Source: JAGNZR01 sp051659505 (GTDB lineage Bacteria > Fusobacteriota > Fusobacteriia > Fusobacteriales > Fusobacteriaceae). Taken from it: a stretch of DNA of 64,000 nucleotides. Made by a program: the position numbers and the translations under genes. The DNA lies in NCBI GenBank assembly GCA_051659505.1, contig JBOFOQ010000004.1:62001-126000 (forward strand), in the 5' to 3' direction. The notes beneath the pieces were generated by a model. That model ran no database searches. It saw nothing but the letters and a program-made list of their open reading frames with translations, and was not told the origin of the DNA. Positions 10,134-17,876 of this stretch are shown one piece after another (within the stretch, counting starts at the first letter, position 1; the number at the start of each line of letters is the position of its first letter).

Positions 10134-11000
10134 ATGTTGAACTTAGAATTGCTATTTAAAGAGTTTCTCTATTGTTTAGAATATGAAAAAAATAAAAATC
10201 TAAATAGTATAAAATCATTTAAAAGTGACTTGAAACAGTTTGGTGAATTTTTATCCACAAGGGAAGAATTGGAAAATTTAAAGGACATAACAAAATTAAC
10301 AATAAGAAGTTTTATAAATTGGATACAAAAACAAAATGTAAGTAAAAGGTCCTCAAATAGAAAACTATCAACTCTTAGAGCTTTTTTTAAGTATCTTATA
10401 GATGAAGAGAAAATAGAGAAAAATCCTGCAATACTTGTTGATTTTCCAACTTATGAAATAGAAACTCCTGATATATTGACTATCCAAGAAATAAAATCTA
10501 TAAGAGAAACTATTTTGGATTCTACAGCTAATGGTCAAAGAGATAAACTTATTTTTGAACTTCTTTATTCTTCTGGTATAACTTCCCAAGAACTTCTATC
10601 ACTAGGAGAAGGGGTTTTTAATTTAGAAATGCGAGAGCTTAAAGTTATTAATGGGAAACATAGTAGAACAGTTTTTTTCAGTGAAAGAACAAAGGAAAGT
10701 TTCAAAAAATATACAGAGATTAAAAAAGAGAAATATAAAGAAAAATATAACGAGGATATACTTTTTATAAACTCTTCTGGCACAAGACTAAGTGACCGCT
10801 CTCTTAGAAGAATTATTGGGAAATATATTGTAAAAGCAAATATAAAAAGAGATATTAGCCCATATATATTTAGACATACATTTGCAGTTTATATGTTAGA
10901 AAAAGGAATGAATATACATTACTTAAAAGAATTAATGGGGCATTCATCTCTTGAAATTACTAAAAACTATGAAATAATGATAAAAACAGAGTTAAGATAG
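10134..11000 (+). CDS. XerC/XerD-type tyrosine recombinase with altered catalytic residues
   Basis: 288 residues with the full Xer layout: an N-terminal SAM-like core-binding domain (residues 1-100) and a C-terminal catalytic fold. The gene order topA-trmFO-xer matches the position of codV/xerC in Firmicutes. The catalytic set is incomplete. The first Arg, normally in GLRxSEL, is replaced in SSGITSQELLSL; the His of HxLRH is Tyr in SPYIFRHTFAVYML. The second Arg (FRHTF), the later His (LMGHSSLEITKNY) and the nucleophile Tyr (KNYEIM) remain. Either it cleaves poorly and needs a partner recombinase, as the paired Xer proteins do, or it has moved to a DNA-binding role. The ribosome site is AGGGGG. 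The frame is undamaged, so loss of residues is not simple decay. Confidence 0.85.
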   Translation: MLNLELLFKEFLYCLEYEKNKNLNSIKSFKSDLKQFGEFLSTREELENLKDITKLTIRSFINWIQKQNVSKRSSNRKLSTLRAFFKYLIDEEKIEKNPAILVDFPTYEIETPDILTIQEIKSIRETILDSTANGQRDKLIFELLYSSGITSQELLSLGEGVFNLEMRELKVINGKHSRTVFFSERTKESFKKYTEIKKEKYKEKYNEDILFINSSGTRLSDRSLRRIIGKYIVKANIKRDISPYIFRHTFAVYMLEKGMNIHYLKELMGHSSLEITKNYEIMIKTELR

Positions 11001-11068
11001 ATAAAGTAGAAGAGAAAATAAAGTTAAGTAAAATAAGGTATTTAAAGAAATAAGGAGACGAGAAATAA

Positions 11069-12184
11069 ATGAAAAAAAACTGTGTTGGATGTGGAATAGG
11101 ATTGCAATGTGAATATCCTAATAGAGATGGATATTTACAAGCAGATGTTTTAAACTCAAAAAGAGAACATCACTATTGTCAAAGATGTTTCAAAATAAAA
11201 AATTATGGAAAAAATATTGCTTCAGAACTAAGTAGAGAGGATTATAAGAAAGAAGTGGCAATAGCTTCTGATTCTGCTGAATTAGCTCTAGCTGTATTTG
11301 ATATAATAGATTTTGAAGGGTCTTTTGATGATGAGATATTAGATATTTTAAGAGAAAAAGAGTCAATTATTATAATAAATAAATTAGATTTAATTCCTGA
11401 TGATAAACATCCTTCAGAAGTTGCTACTTGGGTAAAAGGAAGATTAGCAGAGGAAGGAATCGCTCCCTTAGACATAGCTATTGTTAGTACAAAAAACTCA
11501 TACGGAATAAATGGAATTTATAAAAAGATAAATCATTTTTTCCCTAAAGGAGTTGTAGCTGTAGTATTAGGAGTTACCAATGTGGGTAAATCAAGTATTA
11601 TAAACAGATTAATAGGAGCTAAAACTATAACAGTTTCTAAATATCCAGGTACCACATTAAAAATAAATAGACAAACAATTCCACAAACAAATATAGTGTT
11701 GTTAGATACTCCAGGGCTTATTCCTCATGGTAGAGTCTCTGATTTAATATGTGAAGAGTGTACACTGAAAATAATACCTTCTGGAGAAATATCTAGAAAA
11801 ACATTTAAGTTAGATGAGGATAGAGTTATATTTTTAGGTGATTTAATTAATTTTAGAGTAGTTAAAATAGAAGAATCTAAGCCAATTATTTCAATATATG
11901 CCTCTCAAAATGTAAATTTTTTAGAGACAAATATTGAAAAACAAAAAGAATATATGGAGAATAAAAGAGTAGATGTACTAGGTATACCTTGTGAAGAATG
12001 TATTGATAAATATAAAGAACAAAAATTTAAAAAAGAATTAATAACTATTGAAGCAGGGGAAGAGTTAGCAATTAAAGGACTAGGATGGATAACTGTAAAA
12101 AGAGGACCATTACATATAGAAATTACTTTACCTGAAGTTATAGAGTGTGTAATTAGAAAAGCTTTTATTGTTCCTAAAAGATAG
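11069..12184 (+). CDS. yqeH: Circularly permuted GTPase YqeH (ribosome biogenesis)
   Basis: 371 residues. The N-terminal zinc finger is CVGCGIGLQCEYPN with CQRCFKIKNYG. The GTPase motifs run in permuted order: G4 INKLDLI first, then G1 GVTNVGKSSIINRL, G2 YPGTTLK and G3 DTPGLI. This is the signature of YqeH, which assists assembly of the 30S subunit. The C-terminal domain also has a Cys pair (GIPCEECIDKYK). The ribosome site is AAGGAGA. It lies between the xer gene and a pseudopilin-like gene on the same strand with short gaps. Confidence 0.93.
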   Translation: MKKNCVGCGIGLQCEYPNRDGYLQADVLNSKREHHYCQRCFKIKNYGKNIASELSREDYKKEVAIASDSAELALAVFDIIDFEGSFDDEILDILREKESIIIINKLDLIPDDKHPSEVATWVKGRLAEEGIAPLDIAIVSTKNSYGINGIYKKINHFFPKGVVAVVLGVTNVGKSSIINRLIGAKTITVSKYPGTTLKINRQTIPQTNIVLLDTPGLIPHGRVSDLICEECTLKIIPSGEISRKTFKLDEDRVIFLGDLINFRVVKIEESKPIISIYASQNVNFLETNIEKQKEYMENKRVDVLGIPCEECIDKYKEQKFKKELITIEAGEELAIKGLGWITVKRGPLHIEITLPEVIECVIRKAFIVPKR

Positions 12185-12199
12185 AGGTGAAAGAGAAGT

Positions 12200-12682
12200 A
12201 TGCAAATAAAAGAAAGTTATAAATTTTTAATTGAAACAGTAGCAGTAATTTTAATTGTTATCTTAGTTATATCCTATATTTCTTATTATAAAATAAATGA
12301 TTTAAAAGATGCTAATAGAGCTGAAAAAACAACTGTTAATTTAGTAAAATTAAGAGTTGCACTGGAAGAGTACTATAAAGTTACAGGAACTTATCCTGAT
12401 TTAACTAAAGAAAGTGTATGGAATGATTTATCTTTATTAGATTATGAAAATGAAGCAGGAATAAAAGTATCCTTTGCTAAGATATATGGAAAAAATAAAA
12501 TATATTCTACTGAAACAACAAAAAAAATTAAAGGAAACAATGAGATTTATGATATATCTGATTTTGAAGCTGGAAGTATGAATGGCGGTTGGAACTACAA
12601 TTTTAAAGAAAAGACAGGAGAAATTCACGCAAATCTACCTGAGAGTGCTTATGGTCAAAATATAATTTGGAGTAAAGAATAA
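12200..12682 (+). CDS. Pseudopilin-like membrane protein (type II secretion GspG-like fold)
   Basis: 160 residues. The N-terminal stretch KFLIETVAVILIVILVISYISYY resembles a pseudopilin helix (FTLIELLIVI) with the +5 Glu kept but no classical basic leader with Gly before the Phe. After the helix, LVKLRVALEEYYKVTGTYPDLT and GGWNYNFKEKTGEIHANLP look like the head-domain pattern of GspG-type pseudopilins. No prepilin peptidase or secretion ATPase is nearby. It could be an orphan minor pilin or an anchored protein with a recycled pilin fold. AGGTG precedes the ATG. Confidence 0.6.
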   Translation: MQIKESYKFLIETVAVILIVILVISYISYYKINDLKDANRAEKTTVNLVKLRVALEEYYKVTGTYPDLTKESVWNDLSLLDYENEAGIKVSFAKIYGKNKIYSTETTKKIKGNNEIYDISDFEAGSMNGGWNYNFKEKTGEIHANLPESAYGQNIIWSKE

Positions 12683-12709
12683 CAAATTACAACTATGAGG
12701 GAGAGTATA

Positions 12710-14101
12710 ATGAAATACGATATGATTTTTGTAGGTGGAGGACAAGCGGGAGTTTTTGGAGCTTATGAAGCTATAAAATTAAATCCTAAAGCCAAAATTT
12801 TAGTATTAGATAAAGGGAAAATGTTAGGGCAGAGAATTTGTCCTAAAGAAAAATTAGGTCACTGTGTAAAATGTCCTATTTGCTCTATAATATATGGAGT
12901 AAGTGGAGCAGGAGCTTTTTCAGACTCAAAATTTAATATGGATTATAGAGTTGGTGGAGATGTTCATACAGTTGTTGGAAAAAAAATAGTAAATGAAACA
13001 ATAAATTATGTTGTTGATATATATAAAGAATTTGGATTTAATGAAAAACCAACTGGACTTATATATAATTCGGAAATGGAAGAAATAAAAAAAAGATGTA
13101 TTGAAAATGGTGTTCAACTTGTAGATACTCCTACTATGCATTTAGGAACAGATGGGTCACGTGAACTTTATGGGAGACTTTTAGAAACTTTAATAGCTAA
13201 GGGTATTGAATTTGTAACAGAAAGAAATTTAGAAAATTTTATTATAGAAAATAATGGTATTAAAGGTGTAAAAGTAAGTTATAAAGAAAAAGAAGAAATT
13301 TATACCTCAGAAAATATTATAGTGGCTATTGGTAGAAGTGGAGCAAAACAACTTAAAGATATTTGCGTGAAACAAGATATAAAGTTTGAGAATGGTGCTA
13401 TAGATGTTGGTGTAAGAGTAGAAGTTCCAGACATAATAATGAAAGATATAAACAAAAATTTTTATGAAGCAAAAATGATTTATTATACCCCAGTGTACAA
13501 GGATAAAATGAGAACTTTTTGCAGCAATCCAAGTGGTTTTATAGCAGCAGAAAAACATGATGATGATGTTATATTAGCAAATGGGCATTCATATAAAGAT
13601 AAAAAATCGACAAATACAAATTTAGCTTTGCTCTGTACAAAAACATTTACTTATCCTTTTAACCAACCATTTGAATATGCTACATCTATTGCTAAGATGA
13701 CTTCTATGCTAACTGGTGGAAAGTTAATGGTTCAATCCTATGGAGACTTAAAAGCAGGACAAAGGTCTACAGATCAGACTTTATCTAGACTAAATATAAT
13801 TCCTACAACAGATGATTATGTAGCTGGAGATATTGCCCTTGCTTGCCCTAAAAGAATATTGGATAATATTATGGAATTTATAGAAGTTCACGATAAAATA
13901 ACTCCTGGATTTGCATCAAGTGACCTTTTACTTTATTTTCCTGAAATTAAATTTAGAAGTACAAGAATAGAGATTGATAAAAATATGGAGACTAATATAA
14001 AAGGTCTTTATGCAGCTGGAGATGGATCAGGATATGGGTCTGGACTTAACATAGCTGCTGTAATGGGAATATTAGCAGTGAGAAGTATATTGGAAAAATA
14101 A
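12710..14101 (+). CDS. FAD-dependent dehydrogenase of the COG2509 type
   Basis: 463 residues. The N-terminal FAD motif is MIFVGGGQAGVFGAYEA; a Cys cluster follows (GQRICPKEKLGHCVKCPICSIIYGVSGAGAF); the C-terminal FAD signature is GLYAAGDGSGYGSGLNIAAVMG. This fits the uncharacterised FAD-dependent dehydrogenases (COG2509) found in anaerobes; the substrate is unknown. An earlier in-frame ATG at 12695 lies within the ribosome site (AGGGAG at 12698-12703), so ATG 12710 with six-base spacing is preferred. A good terminator follows, ending this transcription unit. Confidence 0.8.
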   Translation: MKYDMIFVGGGQAGVFGAYEAIKLNPKAKILVLDKGKMLGQRICPKEKLGHCVKCPICSIIYGVSGAGAFSDSKFNMDYRVGGDVHTVVGKKIVNETINYVVDIYKEFGFNEKPTGLIYNSEMEEIKKRCIENGVQLVDTPTMHLGTDGSRELYGRLLETLIAKGIEFVTERNLENFIIENNGIKGVKVSYKEKEEIYTSENIIVAIGRSGAKQLKDICVKQDIKFENGAIDVGVRVEVPDIIMKDINKNFYEAKMIYYTPVYKDKMRTFCSNPSGFIAAEKHDDDVILANGHSYKDKKSTNTNLALLCTKTFTYPFNQPFEYATSIAKMTSMLTGGKLMVQSYGDLKAGQRSTDQTLSRLNIIPTTDDYVAGDIALACPKRILDNIMEFIEVHDKITPGFASSDLLLYFPEIKFRSTRIEIDKNMETNIKGLYAAGDGSGYGSGLNIAAVMGILAVRSILEK

Positions 14102-14111
14102 AAAATAGTAG

Positions 14112-14143
14112 AGATTCTAATTTTATACTTAGAATCTTTTTTT
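14112..14143 (+). terminator. Rho-independent terminator after the FAD dehydrogenase gene
   Basis: Perfect 8-bp stem agattcta/tagaatct (14112-14119 and 14130-14137) followed by a T run. Confidence 0.85.
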
Positions 14144-14239
14144 ACTGCTTTCAAAAATAAAAAATTATGGTTTGTTGAAATCAATTACTAAATATGATAT
14201 ATTTAGTAATATATATATTATAAATAAAGGAGATGTTAA

Positions 14240-15319
14240 ATGGGGTTTTTCAATAAATTATTTGGTAAAAAAGAAGAAAAAGAAAAAAATAAAACAGAAT
14301 TTGAAATGAAAGATGAAACTAAAGAATCGAAATTAATAGAGAAATTAAATGCAGAAGTTACAGTGGAAAGTGAAGAAAAAGAAGAAATAATCCCCCCAAA
14401 AAGAAGTAATGTTATTGAGAGCTTAAAAAATAAACTTTCTAATTCGAGAAGTGGACTTTTTGGAGTTATAAAGAATTTTTTTATAGGGAGAACAATAATA
14501 AATGAAGAGATGTATGAAGAGCTAGAAGAGCTTTTAGTACAATCAGATATAGGGCTTAGCATGACAACAAAAATAATAACAGCTTTAGAAGAAAAAATTA
14601 AATTAAATAAAGTAAAAAATCCTGAAGAAGTTTTTCCTTTACTAAAAGAGGTCATGGAGGAATTTTTAATAACAGAAGGAACATCTATTGTTTTAAATGA
14701 AAAAGAAATGAATGTTATTTTAATTGTAGGAGTTAATGGAGTAGGAAAAACAACGACTATAGGAAAAATGGCTTCAAAATATAGAGCTATGGGAAAAAAA
14801 GTTGTTATAGGTGCTGGTGATACTTTTAGAGCAGCAGCAGTGGAACAGGTGGAAGAGTGGGCAAAAAGAGCAGGAGCTGAAATAATAAAATCAAATAAAG
14901 ATGGAGGAGATCCTGGAGCTGTAGTTTTTGATACTCTTAAAAGAGCCGAAGAAATAGGAGCTGACGTAGTAATAATAGATACTGCTGGAAGACTTCATAA
15001 TAAAAATAATTTGATGGATGAACTTTCTAAAATAAACAACATTATAAAAAAGAGTATTGGTGACAGATTTTATGAAACTATTTTAGTAATAGATGGAACT
15101 ACAGGACAAAATGGTTTGGCTCAAGCAAAAGTTTTTAATGAGGTAACAAAATTAACAGGTTTTATAGTAACTAAATTAGATGGGACTGCTAAAGGTGGAG
15201 TCTTATTTAGTATTTCAGAGGAAATAAAAAAACCTATAAAATATATAGGGATTGGTGAAAAAATTGAAGATTTAAGAGAGTTTAATGTTAAAGAATATAT
15301 AAAAGCAATATTTGATTAA
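14240..15319 (+). CDS. ftsY: Signal recognition particle receptor FtsY
   Basis: 359 residues. A charged N-terminal segment of about 60 residues (Lys/Glu rich, the membrane-interacting A region) is followed by the NG domain: GVNGVGKTTTIGKMA (P-loop, near residue 160), DTFRAAAVEQ, DTAGRLHNKNNLM and TKLDGTAKGG. It receives ribosome-SRP complexes at the inner membrane and hydrolyses GTP together with Ffh. A GGAG site precedes the ATG and the gene stands alone, with a terminator upstream and a separate promoter downstream. Confidence 0.96.
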   Translation: MGFFNKLFGKKEEKEKNKTEFEMKDETKESKLIEKLNAEVTVESEEKEEIIPPKRSNVIESLKNKLSNSRSGLFGVIKNFFIGRTIINEEMYEELEELLVQSDIGLSMTTKIITALEEKIKLNKVKNPEEVFPLLKEVMEEFLITEGTSIVLNEKEMNVILIVGVNGVGKTTTIGKMASKYRAMGKKVVIGAGDTFRAAAVEQVEEWAKRAGAEIIKSNKDGGDPGAVVFDTLKRAEEIGADVVIIDTAGRLHNKNNLMDELSKINNIIKKSIGDRFYETILVIDGTTGQNGLAQAKVFNEVTKLTGFIVTKLDGTAKGGVLFSISEEIKKPIKYIGIGEKIEDLREFNVKEYIKAIFD

Positions 15320-15353
15320 AATAACAATGTTTAAGAATAATTTTTAAATTTTA

Positions 15354-15382
15354 TTGTAAAAAAAAAAAAAAATTGGTAGAAT
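15354..15382 (+). promoter_or_regulatory. Promoter for pta-ackA
   Basis: TTGTAA at 15354-15359, 17-bp spacer that includes a 13-base A tract, TAGAAT at 15377-15382. The A tract is expected to bend the DNA and strengthen the promoter. Confidence 0.55.
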
Positions 15383-15448
15383 ATAAGTAGATCAAAAAGT
15401 AAACTATTATAAAAATAGTTTGTTTAAATATTAGGGAGGATTTACAGA

Positions 15449-16447
15449 ATGGGAATTATAAGTAAAATTAAAGAAAAATCAAGGTCTTTAGGGAAAAAAA
15501 TTGTTTTACCTGAAGGAACAGATGAAAGAGTAGTGAGAGCTGCATCTATTATTGCAGCAGAAGAGCTTTTAACACCAATCATAATAGGAAATGAAGAAGT
15601 GATTAAATATATAGCAAAAAAAGCAAGAGTTTCATTAGAAGGAACAGTGATTTTAGATCCAAAATATTTTGATAAAATAGATGCCTATGCAACAAAATTA
15701 GCAGAATTAAGAGCTGCTAAAGGAATGACCTTTGAAAAGGCTAAAGAACTTCTTTTAGGGGATGTAAACTTTTTTGGTGCAATGATGGTAAAAATGGGAG
15801 ATGCTGATGGTATGGTTTCTGGTTCAGAATCACCGACAGCTAATGTGTTAAGAGCAGCTCTTCAAATAGTAGGAACTAAATCAGGTATAAAAACAGTATC
15901 TTCAGTTGTTCTAATGGAGTTATTACTAAATCAAGACAAATACGGTGAAGTTTTAGTATTTGGAGATTGTGCAGTTATTCCAGTTCCAACAGCAGAGCAA
16001 TTGGCTGATATCGCAGTTGGAGCAGCAGAAACAGCAAGAGTAGTAGCTAAAATAGAGCCTAAAGTTGCACTACTTTCATTCTCAACAAAGGGTTCAGCAA
16101 AACATGAATCAGTAGATGCTGTTATTGAGGCAGGAAAGATATTAAGAGAAAGAAATGTTACTTTTGAATTTGAAGAAGAGTTACAAGCTGATGCAGCTTT
16201 AGTTGAATCTGTTGGATTATTAAAATCTCCAAACTCTAAAGTAGCAGGAAAAGCAAATGTAATGATATTTCCTAATTTAGCAGCAGGAAATATTGGATAT
16301 AAATTAGTACAAAGATTAGCTAATGCTAAAGCATATGGTCCTTTATTACAAGGGTTAGCAATGCCAATTAATGACTTATCAAGAGGTTGTTCTGTTGAAG
16401 ATATAGTAAATGTATCTGCAATAACAGCTGTTCAATCTGAAGTTTAA
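15449..16447 (+). CDS. pta: Phosphate acetyltransferase
   Basis: 332 residues, the short single-domain form without the N-terminal DRTGG/CobB-like part of enterobacterial Pta. Converts acetyl-CoA and phosphate to acetyl phosphate. Family motifs are IVLPEGTDERVVRAA at the start, GDADGMVSGSESPTANVLRAALQ and FPNLAAGNIGYKLVQRLANAKAYGP (read in parts). GGGAGG lies 6-9 bases before ATG. It is followed 37 bp later by ackA; together they make ATP and acetate from acetyl-CoA supplied by the pyruvate:ferredoxin oxidoreductase encoded just downstream. Confidence 0.96.
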   Translation: MGIISKIKEKSRSLGKKIVLPEGTDERVVRAASIIAAEELLTPIIIGNEEVIKYIAKKARVSLEGTVILDPKYFDKIDAYATKLAELRAAKGMTFEKAKELLLGDVNFFGAMMVKMGDADGMVSGSESPTANVLRAALQIVGTKSGIKTVSSVVLMELLLNQDKYGEVLVFGDCAVIPVPTAEQLADIAVGAAETARVVAKIEPKVALLSFSTKGSAKHESVDAVIEAGKILRERNVTFEFEEELQADAALVESVGLLKSPNSKVAGKANVMIFPNLAAGNIGYKLVQRLANAKAYGPLLQGLAMPINDLSRGCSVEDIVNVSAITAVQSEV

Positions 16448-16484
16448 TATTTAAATCAAGTATATATAGAATAAAGGAGAAAAA

Positions 16485-17687
16485 ATGAAAGTATTAGTAG
16501 TTAATTGTGGAAGTTCATCACTGAAATATCAACTTTTAAATCCGTCAACAGGGGAAGTATTTGCAATTGGTCTTTGTGACAGAATAGGAATAGCTAATTC
16601 TAAATTAGAATATGAGATTCCAGCAACAGATTTTGAGTTAGAAATAAATCAAGATTTACCAAACCATAAAATTGCATTAGAATTAGTAGTTAAAACAATA
16701 ACTAATAAAGAACATGGAGTTGTAGCTTCAATAGAAGAAATAGACGCTATTGGTCATAGAATTGTTCATGGTGGAGAAAAATTTGCTTATTCAGTTATGT
16801 TAGATGAAGTTGTACTAGCTGCAATAGAAGAAAACAATGAGTTAGCTCCATTACACAATCCAGCTAATTTAATGGGTGTTAGAACTTGTATGGAGTTAAT
16901 GCCTGGAAAGCCAAATGTTGGTGTATTTGATACTGCATTTCATCAGACAATGCCTGGAAAAGCATTTATGTACCCACTACCACATGCAGATTATACAGAA
17001 TTAAAAGTTAGAAAATATGGATTCCACGGAACTTCTCACTTATTTGTTTCAGAAGAGATGAATAAAATAATGGGAAATCCTAAGCATTCTAAAGTGATAG
17101 TTTGTCATTTAGGAAACGGGGCATCTATAACAGCTGTTCAAGATGGAAAATCTGTAGATACATCTATGGGTCTTACACCTTTACAGGGACTAATGATGGG
17201 AACTAGATGTGGAGATATAGACCCTGCAGCTGTTTTATTTATAAAACATAAAAGAAATTTAACTGATAAAGAAATGGATGATAGATTAAACAAGCAATCT
17301 GGAATATTAGGTATTTTCGGAAAATCTTCAGATTGTAGAGATATGGAAAATGGAATTAAAGGTGGAGATGAAAGAGCCATATTAGCAGAAGATATGATGA
17401 TATATAGACTTAAATCTTACATAGGAGCTTATGCAGCTGCTATGGGAGGAATAGACGCAATATGTTTCACAGGTGGAATAGGTGAAAATTCAGCAACAAT
17501 AAGAGAAGGTGCAGTGGAAGGGCTAGAATTTATGGGTGTTAAAATTGATCAAACTATAAATTCAACTAGAAAAAAAGGTATAGTAAAATTATCAACAGAA
17601 GATTCAAAAGTGTTGATTTATAAAATACCAACTAATGAAGAATTGGTAATTGCAAGAGATACTTATAAAATTATAAATAAAAAATAA
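16485..17687 (+). CDS. ackA: Acetate kinase
   Basis: 400 residues, standard length. Transfers phosphate from acetyl phosphate to ADP. The ASKHA-fold signatures are visible: VLVVNCGSSSLKYQL at the N-terminus, HRIVHGGEKF, FDTAFHQTMP, YGFHGTSHLFV, HLGNGASITAV and FTGGIGENS. AAGGAGA precedes the ATG. It is the second gene of the pta-ackA unit; the downstream gap has a weak hairpin around 17701-17733 without a proper T run. Confidence 0.97.
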   Translation: MKVLVVNCGSSSLKYQLLNPSTGEVFAIGLCDRIGIANSKLEYEIPATDFELEINQDLPNHKIALELVVKTITNKEHGVVASIEEIDAIGHRIVHGGEKFAYSVMLDEVVLAAIEENNELAPLHNPANLMGVRTCMELMPGKPNVGVFDTAFHQTMPGKAFMYPLPHADYTELKVRKYGFHGTSHLFVSEEMNKIMGNPKHSKVIVCHLGNGASITAVQDGKSVDTSMGLTPLQGLMMGTRCGDIDPAAVLFIKHKRNLTDKEMDDRLNKQSGILGIFGKSSDCRDMENGIKGGDERAILAEDMMIYRLKSYIGAYAAAMGGIDAICFTGGIGENSATIREGAVEGLEFMGVKIDQTINSTRKKGIVKLSTEDSKVLIYKIPTNEELVIARDTYKIINKK

Positions 17688-17759
17688 ATAAATAAACTGA
17701 AATAGCAAGTGTTTATCTTGAGTTGCTATAATTTATTATGTTAACAGATAGATAAATAC

Positions 17760-17788
17760 TTGACAAATTATAAAAAAAAGCATAATAA
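17760..17788 (+). promoter_or_regulatory. Promoter for the pyruvate:ferredoxin oxidoreductase gene
   Basis: Consensus TTGACA at 17760-17765, 17-bp spacer, TAATAA at 17783-17788. The leader to the start codon is about 80 nt. Confidence 0.7.
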
Positions 17789-17876
17789 TATATGGGGAAG
17801 GTTTTTTTACTTTATAAAATAGTTTTTTACAACAGTTCACAAAAGAAATTGAAATATAATTTATAGGAGGAAAAAC

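Noticed and set aside
17701..17735. Terminator after ackA
   Set aside because: The atagcaa/ttgctat stem has a long loop and no T run, so it is weak at best.
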